From assembly GCA_963513935.1 (NCBI GenBank), contig OY740776.1, positions 15,922,703 through 15,986,702 of the forward strand: DNA of 64,000 nt, given 5' to 3'. The position numbers were made by a program, and so were the translations under genes. This document shows positions 1 through 12,624 of this stretch, one piece after another (within the stretch, counting starts at the first letter, position 1; each line of letters begins with the position of its first letter). The DNA is from Aphrophora alni (Eukaryota > Arthropoda > Insecta > Hemiptera > Aphrophoridae). Below the pieces are notes generated by a model. It was not told where the DNA came from, searched no databases, and saw only the letters and a list, made by a program, of their open reading frames with translations.

Positions 1-344
1 TTTTTTAGTCGTGATTGCGGCAATGAGTTCCTCTAACAAAGACCTTTAAAATGAGGTATAATTCGACCTATGCTTACATTTAAAATGTTTTAGACTTCCT
101 CCACAGGACGTCCCCCCAAAGTGAAAAAAGACAGTTAAAATGAGCAAAAAGTCGGTAACTACAGAGATGACGTAATCCTAGAGTTTCATTGCTCTGCGTT
201 TATTAATAAAATAAATATTAAGGGGTTTCCAGACTTTTTGAACACCCGGTACGTACCAATAAGGTGAATAATCTTAACTGTTATACATTTGTTAGGATTG
301 GTTCCTCTAACCCGCCTGGGTATTTTATTTTCAATATATTTTTT
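1..344. other. AT-rich sequence, no feature seen
   Basis: No recognisable coding, repeat or RNA signal. Short open frames here have no family resemblance. Confidence 0.5.
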
Positions 345-507
345 AATTTAGAGGTTCGGTTTCTAATTAATGGTTCTTTATTATTTACTACAACTTGTCT
401 ATTTCTCTTAGTTCTCTTATATAATAATTACAAATATTTCAATCTTATTAATTACTAAGAGTGGAGAATTACTCTTAATTGTTGTGACATTATTTTAATT
501 TTTTAAT

Positions 508-583
508 TTTCTTCTTCTTCTTTCTTCTTCTTCTTCTTCTTCTTCTTCTTCTTCTTCTTCTTCTTCTTCTTCTTCTTCTTCGT
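508..583. repeat. (TTC)n microsatellite
   Basis: Almost uninterrupted CTT/TTC triplets inside the first copy of the 440-bp duplication. Confidence 0.95.
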
Positions 584-689
584 CTTATAGTAGCTATCTC
601 CAAATTTTGAGTCATCATAAGTTGAATAAAACGTCCCGAAATATGACACCGTAATACAATTAGATAATATTACAATTATTATTAGATAG

Positions 690-780
690 TTAATAAATAT
701 ATATATATATATATATAATATATATATATATATAATATATATATATATATATAGTTAGTTATTATATATATATATATATA
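690..780. repeat. (AT)n-rich tract
   Basis: Several AT-dinucleotide runs broken by AATAT and by TAGTTAGTTATT. Confidence 0.9.
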
Positions 781-942
781 TTAAATTGGTGGTTCAGTTT
801 CTAATTCGTGGTTCTTTATTATTTACTACAACTTGTCTATTTCTCTTAGTTCTCTTATATAATAATTACAACTATTTTAATCTTATTAATTACTACTAAG
901 AGTAGAGAATTACTCTTAATTGTTGTGACATTGCATTATTTT

Positions 943-1040
943 CTTCTTCTTCTTTTTCTTCTTCTTCTTCTTCTTCTTCTTCTTCTTCTTCTTCTTCTTC
1001 TTCTTCTTCTTCTTCTTCTTCTTCTTCTTCTTCTTCTTCG
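943..1040. repeat. (TTC)n microsatellite
   Basis: Longer counterpart of the tract at 508-583, in the second copy of the duplication. Confidence 0.95.
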
Positions 1041-1279
1041 TGTTATGGCAGCTATCCCCAAGTTTTGAGTCATCATAAGTTGAATAAAACGTCCCGAAAT
1101 ATGACCGTAATACAATTAGATAATATTACAATTATTATTAGATAGTATTATTTAATACTGCGCTATAACATTTACATTATTTGTATTCATATTCTTATTA
1201 TTAGATAATAATATATATTTTTAAATTAGACTTTAACGCACGACAGCAATGAAGTCTAAAATAGCCTCTTTGTTTACAG

Positions 1280-1373
1280 GTTTGCACTATTCCCTTCAAG
1301 GAATCGCACAACAATGGAAACACAGTCCTCGTGGAACTAATTCCCTCAGCTCTACTGCAAACAGATCCATCTT
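1280..1373 (+). other. possible host-gene exon (weak)
   Basis: A reading frame without stops follows an acceptor-like TTTGTTTACAG. It begins VCTIPFKESHNNGNTVLVEL and continues IPSALLQTDPSC up to a possible GTATTG donor. The stretch is less AT-biased than its surroundings and reads like protein rather than a low-complexity translation. No family is recognised, and no neighbouring exon was found. Chance is a real alternative; the frame stays open only to about 1420. Confidence 0.18.
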
Positions 1374-2116
1374 GTATTGATATTATATTCTGTTTACATT
1401 TTTTCCTAGAGATTCAATTCTGACCAAAGCGCGACGAATTGGAAGTTCCTGTTGTCCACTGACGGACAATGAAAGCGGGTCGTTCGAATGGAAGGAGGTT
1501 GTATTGAAAACACCAATTATTCCTATATTTGTAACGTTGAAACTCCGTACAACTAGGAAACAGCTACTTTAATAAATGTTGCATGACCTTTCTCAATAAT
1601 TCATCCCAAAAACCAAAATTATTCGTCATTTAAATTATCAGTCAAAAAAGTGTTGATATATAAATAAAATGTAAATTTGTACTTAGCTTCCTTTACAGTA
1701 GAGTAAAATGTAATTTTAATTTATCTCAAAATTAAAATCAAGCGTAGAATGACATCTTAGATTTCCCAGATAATTTTATTTAAGCGAAGCGAAACGTAGC
1801 CCTCTTATCCGCAGCTTGGGGACAATTTTTGACATTCTCTTCCTTAAAAACTACCTGTTGGATTTTGTTGAAATTTAACTTAAATTTTTATAACGGCCTG
1901 AAGAGTACACAGTTAGAGTTTGGTGTTTTTTATGAATTTTTATTAAAAAGATAAAATATTTTAAATATTAACCTCTCAAACTGAGATCCTCCGAACAAGA
2001 TGTTTATTCCTGATCAGATGTTTAAGTAAAGCCTGTATATTAATACAAATTAGATTTAAAACTCATTGTATTTCTAACCAAGTCACAAATTTGAATTAAA
2101 AAATAGTTTTGTCCTG
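1374..2116. other. AT-rich sequence, no feature seen
   Basis: No repeat or coding signal that I can support. Confidence 0.45.
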
Positions 2117-2456
2117 CTGTGTGAATTTATAATTTTAGTAATTTTCCTACTTGTTTATGACGCGTTTCGGATCTTTTCCATCGTCAGATTCTCGCTCTAT
2201 TGAGGTCTTTAACACATCAAAACAAATATACAGTCAACATAACACAAACACTGTGCACAATAACACAATAATGTACAAACTATAACTCAGTGTGTGTACG
2301 TTGTCGAATGGATACGGTCACTCTAGTGATATATGTTGACTGTATTTATTTGGATGTATTAACAACCTCAATACAGCGAGAACTTTAATGATGGAAAAGA
2401 ACCTAATAATGAGTCATAAAGAAATAACAAAATTACTAAATTTATAAGTCACACAG
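2117..2456. mobile_element. foldback element with hammerhead-like motif
   Basis: The two ends are inverted copies of each other: CTGTGTGAATTTATAATTTT at the left against the complement of AAATTTATAAGTCACACAG at the right. The pairing continues inward, including ACAGTCAACAT against ATGTTGACTGT, giving arms of roughly 125 bp. No coding sequence. The left arm read on the minus strand carries CTGACGA, a small hairpin, CGAAA and CGCGTC (see the separate entry). The right-arm counterpart is degraded (TTTAATGATGG, no GAAACGCG). Confidence 0.8.
2159..2187 (-). ncRNA. hammerhead-like core motif
   Basis: Minus strand: CTGACGA, T, a GGA/TCC hairpin, C, GAAA, CGCG, TC. All catalytic-core positions of a hammerhead (CUGANGA, GAAA, UH) are present. 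Stem III would be a single C-G pair closing a GC loop. Stem I is only 2 bp with the adjacent sequence, and there is one extra U between CUGANGA and stem II, so this copy is probably inactive. Confidence 0.35.
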
Positions 2457-3689
2457 ACTGACAAAATTATTCTTTTTATACAAATTAGTTGTGTTACTGT
2501 TGACAGATGGTTAGGTTAGGTTAGGTTTGGTTATATCCAAGATATCTGACACTATATGTTAAGCCTAGCGCCAACATATTAATTTTTTAGTGAAATAAAC
2601 ATAACATTACATATTCGAAATTACTTCTAGTTTTATTTGTTACCCCACATATAATATTGCCAAAAGAAAATCCAAATCAATCGTTTTCCCCCTAATTACC
2701 ACAAGGTCATTTTTCCTATCTGTGCTACAATACAAAAGTAAAGTTTGAAACATATAGGATTTATCGTCTTCTCTGTGTTGACTGGTTGCGACTTACAGAC
2801 AGACAGACACGCGAGTGAAAAGATAAAGGTTCTTCGCTTTACCTGTGGACCCTAAAAATAAGCCTTTAATGATGAAATGAAAATCAATTTATTACACAAT
2901 CGAAAACTAGGCTCTACTTAAATATTTTTGTGAAGACAGCTTCCATTTTTAATTTTCATTTTTTTCACTGACAACAACCAATCTGACAATTTAGATGACC
3001 AAAATGTTTGTTCGATTAGTGTTCTTATTGTAAATGCTTATGAAATATTAACCGTTTATTTATTGTTTTAATTTCTTTATGTTATCACACGTTCTTCTCT
3101 TCACGTCTCATTTATCCCTCTCCCTTTCTTTCCCCTTGAACTATGTTTAAACGAAAAAGAAAAATAATTAAAATATTAAAGACCACACAACGTCTAAACG
3201 TTATTTCAAACAAGATTGATAACTAATGACTCACATTATAATATTGTTAGCTTAAACATTAAATAACTGTTTAACATAGTTCTATACGGTTTCAGTCACT
3301 CATCTTTAAGATTAATGAACCTATGATTGATGACGGCTTAAGCTTAGACGACGCAGTTTTGCATAATTACTGTGTATTAAAGGTGTAGCTATTGTGATTA
3401 GAAATAATTGTACACGGTGATTAGGCATCGCTTCGAGGATGAAGTGATTAAATAACTGTTACGGGAGACAGTTATGCCTCAAGGGAGAGTAACTTGATAT
3501 GTTTTATTTCTTAATCTTTTCATCCAGCTTCAGATGATGTACTGTGGAAGAGAATATTTCAGGTTTAGTGGATGGTAGCTGTTGTAAGACTTTCGAAAGC
3601 TTTACGTCTGTTGGAATATCTGCTTGACTGTGTTTTAGGTATTACCAACTGAATAACGAATAATAAATTATTCAGGGCTTCCGTGAGAA
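2457..3689. other. AT-rich sequence with one short TTAGG run
   Basis: A short G-strand TTAGG-like run (GGTTAGGTTAGGTTAGG) lies at about 2512-2528. Nothing else supportable. Confidence 0.5.
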
Positions 3690-3900
3690 CGGGTGTGGCG
3701 AACCCACTTGGGTCTATCCTTCTTCATCTAGTATGAATTAGATCCCTCTCGCTCATCTTTCCTTTTAAGTCTCTTTTGACCAACTGTTGTTCTTTTTTGA
3801 CCCTATTAGAATATTAGAAGGCTAGGAGTCTTTATTTAAAGCCCTTTCCAAATTTTTATTTATAAGGCTATGATGACTGAGAAATGTTTTACTTTTAAAC
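3690..3900 (+). repeat. family B dispersed repeat, diverged copy
   Basis: Contains ATTAGATCCCTCTCGCTCATC, then GACCAACTGTTGTTCTTTT, GACCCTATTAGAATATTAGA and GGCTAGGAGTCTTTATTT, the ordered landmarks of family B. It ends with GATGACTGAGAAATGTTTT, which also occurs in the long A-family copies at 49.06 and 51.88 kb. Confidence 0.65.
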
Positions 3901-4235
3901 AAAAATTAAACAGAAAGTAAAATTTCAGCTTTGTTAGCTGTGGTAAAGATTTTGAAAAACCTCTTATGTGACTTTGCATCTGTTAAAAAATATAATCCTT
4001 AAAAATTATAAATTATGTTTGGCTTTCTTTTTAAGTATTACCAATTGAATAAGGGATTGGTAATACTTAAACAGATATATTTGTGATTGAACTCAAATTT
4101 ATTGATATATTTCCTTTTCACTTTAATTCTTTAATATCTAGTTTCAGTTTTCACACACACAAATCAAAATTAAGAATTTAACAACTAATATTAAACAAAA
4201 CAAAATTAGTAGTTTTAGTTTTCAATTTGTTTAGA

Positions 4236-5040
4236 TATAATTTTATAAATTTTAAATTTATAATAATATACTTTTAATTTCAAAGAAGCAGTTATATATT
4301 TCAACAAAATATTCCCTTCCTTAGATAACCTTTGCCTAATTTTTTGATGATAGATAAAAACACTACTACTTTAAAACACATTTATTTGCAAATTCTAAAA
4401 TATAATTTTATAAATTTCAACTTTATAATAATATACTTTTCCTTTTGAAGAAGCATTTACATCCTTCATAAAATATTCTCTTACTTAGGCAACCTTTGCC
4501 TAATTTTTTTGAGGATAGATAATACCTACTATTTTAAAACACATATATTTGAAAATTGTAAAATATAATTTTATAAATTTTAACTTTATAATAATATACT
4601 TTTAATTTCAAAGATGCAGTTATATATTTCAACAAAATATTCCCTTCCTTAGATAACCTTTACCTAATTTTTTGAGGATAGATAATACCTACTATTTTAA
4701 AACACATATATTTGCAAATTGTAAAATATAATTTTATAAATTTCAACTTTATAATAATACACTCTTCCTTTCGAAGTAGTAGTTATATCCTTCAACAAAA
4801 TATTCCCTTCCTTAGATAACCTTTACCAAATTTTTTGAGGATAGATAATACCTACTGCTTTAAAACACATATATTTGCGAATTGTAAAATATAATTTTAT
4901 AAATTTCAACTTTATAATAATATACTCTTCCTTTTGAAGAAGCATTTACATCCTTCAAAAAATATTCTCTTACTTAGGCAACCTTTGCCTAATTTTTTGG
5001 AACACCTAAATTCTGAAATATAATTTTATAAACTTCAACT
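4236..5040. repeat. 163-bp tandem repeat, about five copies
   Basis: ATAATTTTATAAATT recurs at about 4236, 4401, 4565, 4729, 4891 and 5019, a period of about 163 bp with a shortened last unit. Each unit also holds TTTATAATAATA, GGCAACCTTTGCCTAATTTT or a variant, and TTTTAAAACACATATATTTG. GGCAACCTTTGCC is a small palindrome. No coding potential. Confidence 0.88.
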
Positions 5041-6430
5041 TCATTTAATCTTCCTTTCAAAGAAGGAGTTAGAAAATCCTCGTCCTGATGTTGCCATACT
5101 TAGGCGCTAAAATTCTAACCTATGTTAACTATATTGAAGTTAAATGTAAATACTCCTTTAAAACAAATATATTTGCAAATTAAGAAATAATTTTTAGTGT
5201 AATCCTTTAATTATAATGTTCTTTAGTTCTTTCTATTTACGAAGGACACGTTTCACAACACTATATATGTATTAAACAGGCTCTTTTAAAAAATTTTAAA
5301 AAAATACACTGTAAGTAAAACTCGCAGACATTTTGTCTGAAAACGTATTAAGATTCTTGTTTCTATAAAAGAACAGGTTATTTTTAAATTTGATTAAATT
5401 TATGACAAATGTCTTATAACTGTTATTTCGTTCCTTTTTTCATGTTACTTAAAATTTTATTAAATTTAGAATATATTTTATTATTTAAATATTGTTGATT
5501 TAATTATATGGGTTTTAATGAATGAACTCAGTAATTTTCCCTCTCCTCTATTCATTTTAGATTTTAAGAATTCTTGATTTCAATTAGTTAAGATGCTCGA
5601 GTGAGGATTTTATTTATGACGAATCAATAATTTTATTCAATCAGTAATTACCCAGTTCAATCAGTATCAGTAGTGTAAAATATAATATAAAACTTTATTT
5701 TCATCCAAGAGTCATTACTTCTAAACCATGCTAACATATAAACTGAATTATGTAGGCTACTCGACTAAATCATTACTCAGTCGGGGGGGGGGGGGGAAAT
5801 GTAGGAATTGAAAAACTTAGAAAAAAAACTACCGTCTACAATTTGACATAATTCAAACTAAAAGGCATGTCAAATTATGAAACATGACAAAGGAAAAAAT
5901 AACTTATACTAGGTAATTGGTCAGTAGAGCTGAAGTAAGAGGAAAAAATGAGTCGGAGGACACAACGTGCGCTCACTGTAGGGGGCGGGGGGGATGTTAA
6001 AAGGACACAATTGGATGAGTGGACAGTATGTGTATAACAATAGATAGACAGACCCTTGCTAGTGTCATCTTGTCAAAATCTATAAAGATAAATTCAAGAT
6101 GAAGGTTGAGAGATATGAATCTGTGATTGGATTCTATTGAAGATGGAGTAATGTTGTGCAACAAAAGATGGGGGGAGGAAGAGAGAGGCACGACCAGTGG
6201 TTTATGGGTCGCATTAATATCAAGTTACCTTGTTGGCTAGCTACTGGCAGTAGGTCTAGACTAGAAGTACATATCTCTTCATGGGTAGTTTGTTGCTGTA
6301 TAGCTTCTGGAGATTTTAACGCCGTTTATAATGATCAAGAACGATGTTCCCAAGAGGTAATTAATATTGTTTCAGAATAAAACGCTGGAGGATTCTTCTC
6401 GTACATGTTGTGGGAATGAACGGTATTACC
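5041..6430. other. AT-rich sequence; G13 homopolymer
   Basis: No gene seen. A G homopolymer of about 13 bases lies at about 5783-5796 and a G-rich patch (GGGGGCGGGGGGG) at about 5980. Confidence 0.5.

Positions 6431-6831
<401 letters not shown>

Positions 6832-6898
<67 letters not shown>
6832..6898. repeat. (CT)n microsatellite
   Basis: CT dinucleotide array ending the spacer unit. Confidence 0.97.
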
Positions 6899-6900
<2 letters not shown>

Positions 6901-6971
6901 TATCTCTCTCTTTTCAACTTCTTTTTAAACCATCTCACCTTGATTTCTATACAACCATTAAAATTTTCTAT

Positions 6972-7518
6972 ACAGAGTGAGGCAGACCACCCGTGCAGTA
7001 TTTATAGCTGTCTTACTAACTTACTTTAAAACTTTTTCTTTCTCATTTTCCCCTAATTTGGCCTCACAGAATCCAATAAAATTATTTAGAATTTTGTAAA
7101 ATGCCCCAAAAGGGCCCAATTTGTTTAGTAGGGGTGCTTTTTGAGGAATTTTCAAATGTAAACATGCATTGTGTGATACATCAATTTAAAGGTCTAATTA
7201 CCCTGAACATTTTGGCGCAAACAAAAGTTAATTATTTTTAACCGTATATACAGGGTGTACCAAAAGTTTTGAAATAGGACTTTAAAATAAAGTACCGTGT
7301 TACCCTACCTACAATATGGAAGAGCACCAGATTTTTTTTCCAAGCTTATTATTGAGCTATTCTTTAAGGAAACGTGTGGTAGGGGCATTTATCAAAATTC
7401 AAAATAATTTTATTGGATTCTGTGAGGCCAAATTAGGGGGAAATGAGAAAGAAAAAGTGTTAAAGTAAGTTAGTAAGACAGCTATAAATACTGCACGGGT
7501 AGTCTGCCTCACTCTGTA
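6972..7518. mobile_element. foldback MITE with TACAGAGTGAG termini
   Basis: The left end TACAGAGTGAGGCAGACCAC pairs with the right end, which reads GTCTGCCTCACTCTGTA. Pairing continues for about 135 bp per arm, including CAGAATCCAATAAAATTATT and its complement. The centre contains a further TATACAGGGTGTACC at about 7250, so a second terminus of the same type may be nested inside. No transposase. Confidence 0.85.
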
Positions 7519-8494
7519 ACAAAATGCTCAAAATTGAAGAATACAAAAAAAGCCTAAAACTCAAAATTCTTAAATAGCAACTTATAAAATTGTTTATACC
7601 AAATAAAAGGTATATTCAAAACGAACATTTTTTGTATTTTACCTTTTTTTTTCTATCTCTTACTATATTTAAATGGCAACCGAAAAACTTAATTACGTAT
7701 GTCAGTTCACAAAATGTAACAAATTATTTTTAAATGATATTAATTCAAAACATTTTCCTACAATGTTTAATTAGCTTCATAGCTCTGAATATCCTCTGAA
7801 CTAGCCATAAAGTGAAGTAGCCTTTCTAGGGAAATATTTCTAGTAAAATAACATTTAAATCTTTCCTAACCTGAATCTTTCTTGCCTAAACCAATTAATT
7901 AATTTCTTTACACGTTGTAATTAAGAACAATGTAAAATTTCAAAGCCGCAAATTAATAGTCATTATATTCACATTATTCTATTTTATATCATTACATAAT
8001 TTATCCTTAATTTAAAATTAAAAACAACTCTTTTGTGTAAATATAAATGAATAAAATTCGTGAAATACAAAACAATCTGATGATTTTTTGACTAGAGAAC
8101 TTACTCAAGTTGTAAACGCCAAATTTATTCAAAATCAGAAAAACTGGGTACTACTACCCTTAAATATGTATGAGAATAAAAGTGTATTATATTTCTTAGA
8201 ATGTTATTTTTTTTGCGCTTTAGGAATGAATAATTGTGAAAGATCATGTATCATTGATAGGTTTTTAAAATATAATTTTTAAAAAAAAATAAATAATTTT
8301 TTTTTAAATGTATCTGATAAAACTGCCAACCTGAAGATGGTATTACATTTTTCCTCAAAATGATTGATAATTGAAGGACAAAACAATTGATAAGTGTATA
8401 TTATTATCAACTTTTTTTATGATTTAATTAAAAAATTTAACAAATAAACCAGTTTCATCATATTCAGTCTGTGTTTTTATTAATTGTTGTAACC
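7519..8494. other. AT-rich sequence, no feature seen
   Basis: A 64-codon open frame near 8.1-8.28 kb has no family resemblance and no context. Confidence 0.45.
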
Positions 8495-9224
8495 TTTTGC
8501 ATCCCGACATTTAATTTTCAATATGTTCCAAAAATCCCAACCATTATCTGCTATGTATGTGCATAGAATCCCGGGCTCAATTTAGCAAATTTTCAGTGTT
8601 TCGCAAAAAAATTTGTATTAAATTTATTTACTGATCAATTTTGATGATTTTTTTTTATTTTGTGTGGAATGAAATGGTCTATAAGGTAGTATATTTTTAA
8701 AATAAGTGTAAATGCATGTTAGATATGAAATTTTTTAAATTGTTACTTACCAAAAAAAAAAATTCCAGAAATTTTCACTTTAATCTTGAAAATGACACAC
8801 AAACAAAATATCTTGAACGTTCTCGCTTCATTATCACAATCACAATAAAAATAACTAAACAAAATAAAACAGTTTCAAAACAACAACGTACACCAAGCAC
8901 AAGTAAAGTTATTTACATCTGACAGATGACAAAAGCACAGCCACGTCTATCACAAAAATCTTCGTCGTAGTGAACATAGAGGTAATTTATAACTTAAGTA
9001 AATATCATAGAGGTAAATAGAACAGCTCTTTCCGATTCCATTGATATATAATAAACATAGATTCACTAATGATTTGTATTTTATATGATTTTTTTTTCTA
9101 AACGTCCTTTTTTACGGACGTTGGGATTTTACGCACAGACACGTGACGTCCGTAAAAAAGGACGTCGGGATTCAACGGACATACTCACAACGTCCGTAAA
9201 AAAGGACGTCGGGATGCAAAGAAG
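8495..9224. mobile_element. possible foldback element with ACGTCC hairpins
   Basis: TTTTGCATCCCGACA at the left is matched in inverted orientation by GTCGGGATGCAAAG at the right. The right end carries three copies of a 20-base near-palindrome, ACGTCC-TTTTTTA-CGGACGT and its reverse form, at about 9100-9120, 9148-9168 and 9191-9211. The interior is AT-rich and non-coding. Outer borders and target duplication are uncertain. Confidence 0.5.
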
Positions 9225-10040
9225 TTGAATACCTTGAACGTGTTAGTAAATTTTTGTTTTGTGTTTAGTTGCAATAACATCAACACTAGGGAATTAGGAA
9301 TATCGCTGTTGGAAAAACACGAAACATTTATTACTTAATACTTTATTTTGAAAGTATTGCATTCTTCTAAAATGACACCATTGTAATGGGAGGAGGAAGT
9401 GTTACGGGGGGAATAGGTTATCTTGTAGGTAAGCCTATCTTATGGACCACGTTTTGTTAATCTCTCATCACTTGAATATAATTAACTTAACCCTACCAAA
9501 ACCAACCAGCAAATCAGGCAACCATCTTTGTTAATTAATTTAGAAACATGAACAATGAGGGGACTTACGTATTAACTTACCAATTTCACTAGATGTACCT
9601 TAAGCCTATTTTCAACGGCATTTTAGGTCTTTCCGCTTTCAGATAGAGCTAGAAAATTTTCGACGTGTAGAAGATGATTACAAGGAAAATTTTGAATAGT
9701 TACCAAAATGAATATTATTTAAAAGCTTTTAACGTGATCCTTTCTACTGGAAAACTGGAATTTTAAAGTAGGGTAAAACCTAAATTTTCAGACTTTCGAG
9801 GCGCCATTTTGAAACCGTTAAAAAGTCAAAATACTTGGAGTTCTAAGATTTTTAAAAGGAGGAATCATCTGACTCATGTTTTTATGTGAAAATTCTTAGA
9901 AACAAACCCTAACCGGAAATTATTATTTTTTAATTGTACGAAATTCATTACTCGCAAATTATTGAGGTCAAGTTGTTTACTACACCGGTATTCTAATACA
10001 ACTTCAATTGGGAGGCTGTTCTTACTTTTTCAGATAACTT
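9225..10040. other. no feature seen
   Basis: AT-rich; neither coding frame nor repeat recognised. Confidence 0.45.
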
Positions 10041-10600
10041 AAAATCTATTTTGCAAGTTCTGAAAAATTACCGCCATTTTCCAATATCCCAACTTTTTAA
10101 TTTCTTATAGGGACCACTATTTTTAAATTCTGTACAACATTTTAACTCTCTTTTATTCTTGGTTATTATGTAATGAACCTACTGGTTTAGTAGTAATAGG
10201 CGCTTAAAGTTTCGAACGTTTAAACCATCTTCAGGAGGCGATTTCCCATTGTTGAATAAAGATAAAAATGGAAGTAGATGTGTAAATACTAATTTAGTAC
10301 TACAAATAATTAACTTAAAATCTATTTTGCAGCTCTGAAAAATGACCGCCATTTTCCAATATCCCAACTAATTTATTTCTTATAGCGACTCCTATTTTGG
10401 TATTTTTTAATTCTATACAAAATTTTTACATTATTTTATTCTTGGTTATTATTTGATGAACCTACTGGTTTAGTAGTAATAGGCGCTTAAAGTTTCGAAC
10501 GTTTAAACCATCTTTAGGAGGCGATTTCCCATTGTTGATTCAAGGTCAAAATGTAAGTAGATGCGTAAATACTAATTTAGCTCTACAAATAATTAACTTA
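10041..10600. repeat. 277-bp tandem duplication with CTGAAGATGG...CGAAAC motif
   Basis: AAAATCTATTTTGC occurs at about 10,041 and 10,317, and the following 270 bp match closely, including ACCGCCATTTTCCAATATCC, GAACCTACTGGTTTAGTAGT and AATAGGCGCTTAAAGTTTCG. Read on the minus strand each copy contains CTGAAGATGG or CTAAAGATGG, a TTTAAA-centred region, CGAAAC and CTTTAAG, resembling the motif found in the foldback elements. Confidence 0.85.
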
Positions 10601-11211
10601 AAATGAATACTTGACAGGTTTAAAAATATCGCCATATTTACTCCAACCTTTCTTCGTTTGTTATAGAACTATTTCCGTTTGTCAACAATTCTTCTTTTTC
10701 GTTAAATCACGAAATATTCTAAACACAATGGCGGATAGATTAACGTCCCCCCACCCTCACTTCCAACAATGCTCCAACTAAAGCCTACATAAACACACCC
10801 TTGTCACATCGTCTTAAAGGTTCCAATTTAACGTTTTGAATACAAAGTAAGGGCAGTTGTAACAACATCTCAAAACATCTGTCGAGGTCCTAGTTGACTA
10901 CTGGCCATACAAAATAATAAACATATTTCTAGATGTAGGGTGGTCTGCGTCGTTAAGTAAATAGACGGCTCCAAAGGGTGGAGACAAATATTTAGACATG
11001 TCGAGTATGCTTTTAGAGTTTCAATTAGGGGCGACACAATTAAAAGGGTAATTTAGGATAACAAAGATGAGGGTGGAGTCAATTGAGGGGTGTAGAATTG
11101 TTTTGGTTGGTTTAAAAGTTAAAACACTCTCTGAAGGTTGTACAATGATTGCACTTTATAGACTGGATTGGACAAATGTTAATGCTAGTATGAAATGTTG
11201 GACAAATATAT
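10601..11211. other. no feature seen
   Basis: Slightly less AT-rich than its surroundings. A 61-codon open frame at 11.07-11.25 kb runs into the next inverted repeat and is not supported. Confidence 0.45.
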
Positions 11212-12624
11212 ATAGGGTGTCCCGTAAGTTAGTTGCCAATTTTAGGAAATGATTCTGTGGGTCAGGATAAAGAAAACAATATAAATAAAAAAATTCCAGG
11301 AATCATTTAGGTTATCAGATATCCGCCATTTTTTATAAATATTAAAAACCTTAAAATTTTATAAACAGAAGAGATATTGAGTTTAGATGTGTTATACGTA
11401 TTTTCTATATTTGTTCATTTTCAAAATGGCTCCCGTTTAAAATATTAAATATTGAATATCTAGAAAACCATTAACGTTACAAAAAAATCCACAACAGACA
11501 AAAAAGTTTCATTTTTTAATGACAAACAAAACTGTTGTTTTTTTTTTTTTTTTTTTTTTTTTTGTTTTGTATGTTAAAGGGTACCAGAGTTATTAACAAA
11601 AAACAAGAAAAATAATTTCTTTCTTTTTGTGTAGAACACTCAAAATTGACTAAAACCATTTTTTTAAATTCTAATACTTTTAATAATAATAATAAAATCT
11701 GTTGCATACAAAATTCGAATTAACTACTTGAAAATGACCCCTATTTAATTTTGTTCTAAATATCTCGAAACATGTATAAATATAAAATAACAAATGTAAA
11801 TTATACATATTAAACAAGTCCATTGTCATGTTTGTAATAAGTAACAGAATGATGAACGAAAAACTATGACAAAATCCACCATGACTTTGATTAATTAATC
11901 GAAAATAATTATTTCTTACAATCCCATTTACAAAAACCCATTTTACTAGTGGGCCTAAATAGTCTTGAGCAAATCATTTTAAAAAAATAATTATAACAAT
12001 ACAGCAAATATAAAATAACGAACTAACTACAAACAAGAAGTTAAAAGAAATACTACATGAAAGCTTTGTAACAGCCTACTCAATGAGCAATGACAAGCAA
12101 TATTTAACAAGATCAAAATTAAATAAGCTCCATTTTTAAATAGTTAAGGATCACCATTGAATTTTTTTTAAAATTATTATTAGTATTAGAACTCAAAAAT
12201 ATTTAGGTTCTTAGTCAATCTTTGATGTCAAATTATGTTTCTTGTTTTTTATCAATGACTTGGTTATCCTTTTATCTACAACAAAATGCAAAAGCCGTTT
12301 TGTTTGTCATTAAAAAAAAGGAAACGTTTTTTGTCTCTTGTAATTTTTTTGTAAAGTTTCGAGATATTGAATATTAAATATTTTAAACGGCCGCCATTTT
12401 GAAATTATATAAAATAAAGTCTTTATTTTCGATACGCTTATCAAACAATCTCCGTATACTAAATATAAACTCAATATCTTTTCAATTTCCAAAGTTAATT
12501 TTTTTTTGTAAAAAACAAAATGGCGGATGTCTGGAAAACCAAGCTCTTTCGGAAAAATTTGTATTCTTAATTTTTTCTTTATAGTGACCCACAAAATCAT
12601 TTCCCAAAATACGAGACACCCTGT
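11212..12624. mobile_element. 1.4-kb inverted-repeat element, (A)TAGGGTGTC/GACACCCTGT ends
   Basis: Left end ATAGGGTGTCCCGTAAGTTA; right end reads GAGACACCCTGT. The arms pair imperfectly over about 260 bp, with matching landmarks AAATGATTCTGTGGGTCA, TATCCGCCATTTT, GATATTGAGTTTA and CGTTTAAAATATT. A T homopolymer lies at about 11,537-11,563. The 106-codon open frame at the right arm is a by-product of the arm sequence; no transposase is seen. Confidence 0.85.

Larger units (their letters stand above)
345..1170. repeat. 440-bp tandem duplication, two copies
   Basis: The segment containing GGTTCTTTATTATTTACTAC occurs at 371 and again at 811, so the period is about 440 bp. Both copies run through the same order of landmarks: TTGTTGTGACAT, a TTC microsatellite, then ATCATAAGTTGAATAAAACG. 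An AT-dinucleotide block sits between the copies. The copies differ mainly in the length of the TTC tract (about 75 against 95 bp). Confidence 0.85.

Noticed and set aside
8325..8380. CTGAAGATGG resembling the hammerhead-like motif
   Set aside because: No paired stem II and no GAAA follows at the expected distance.
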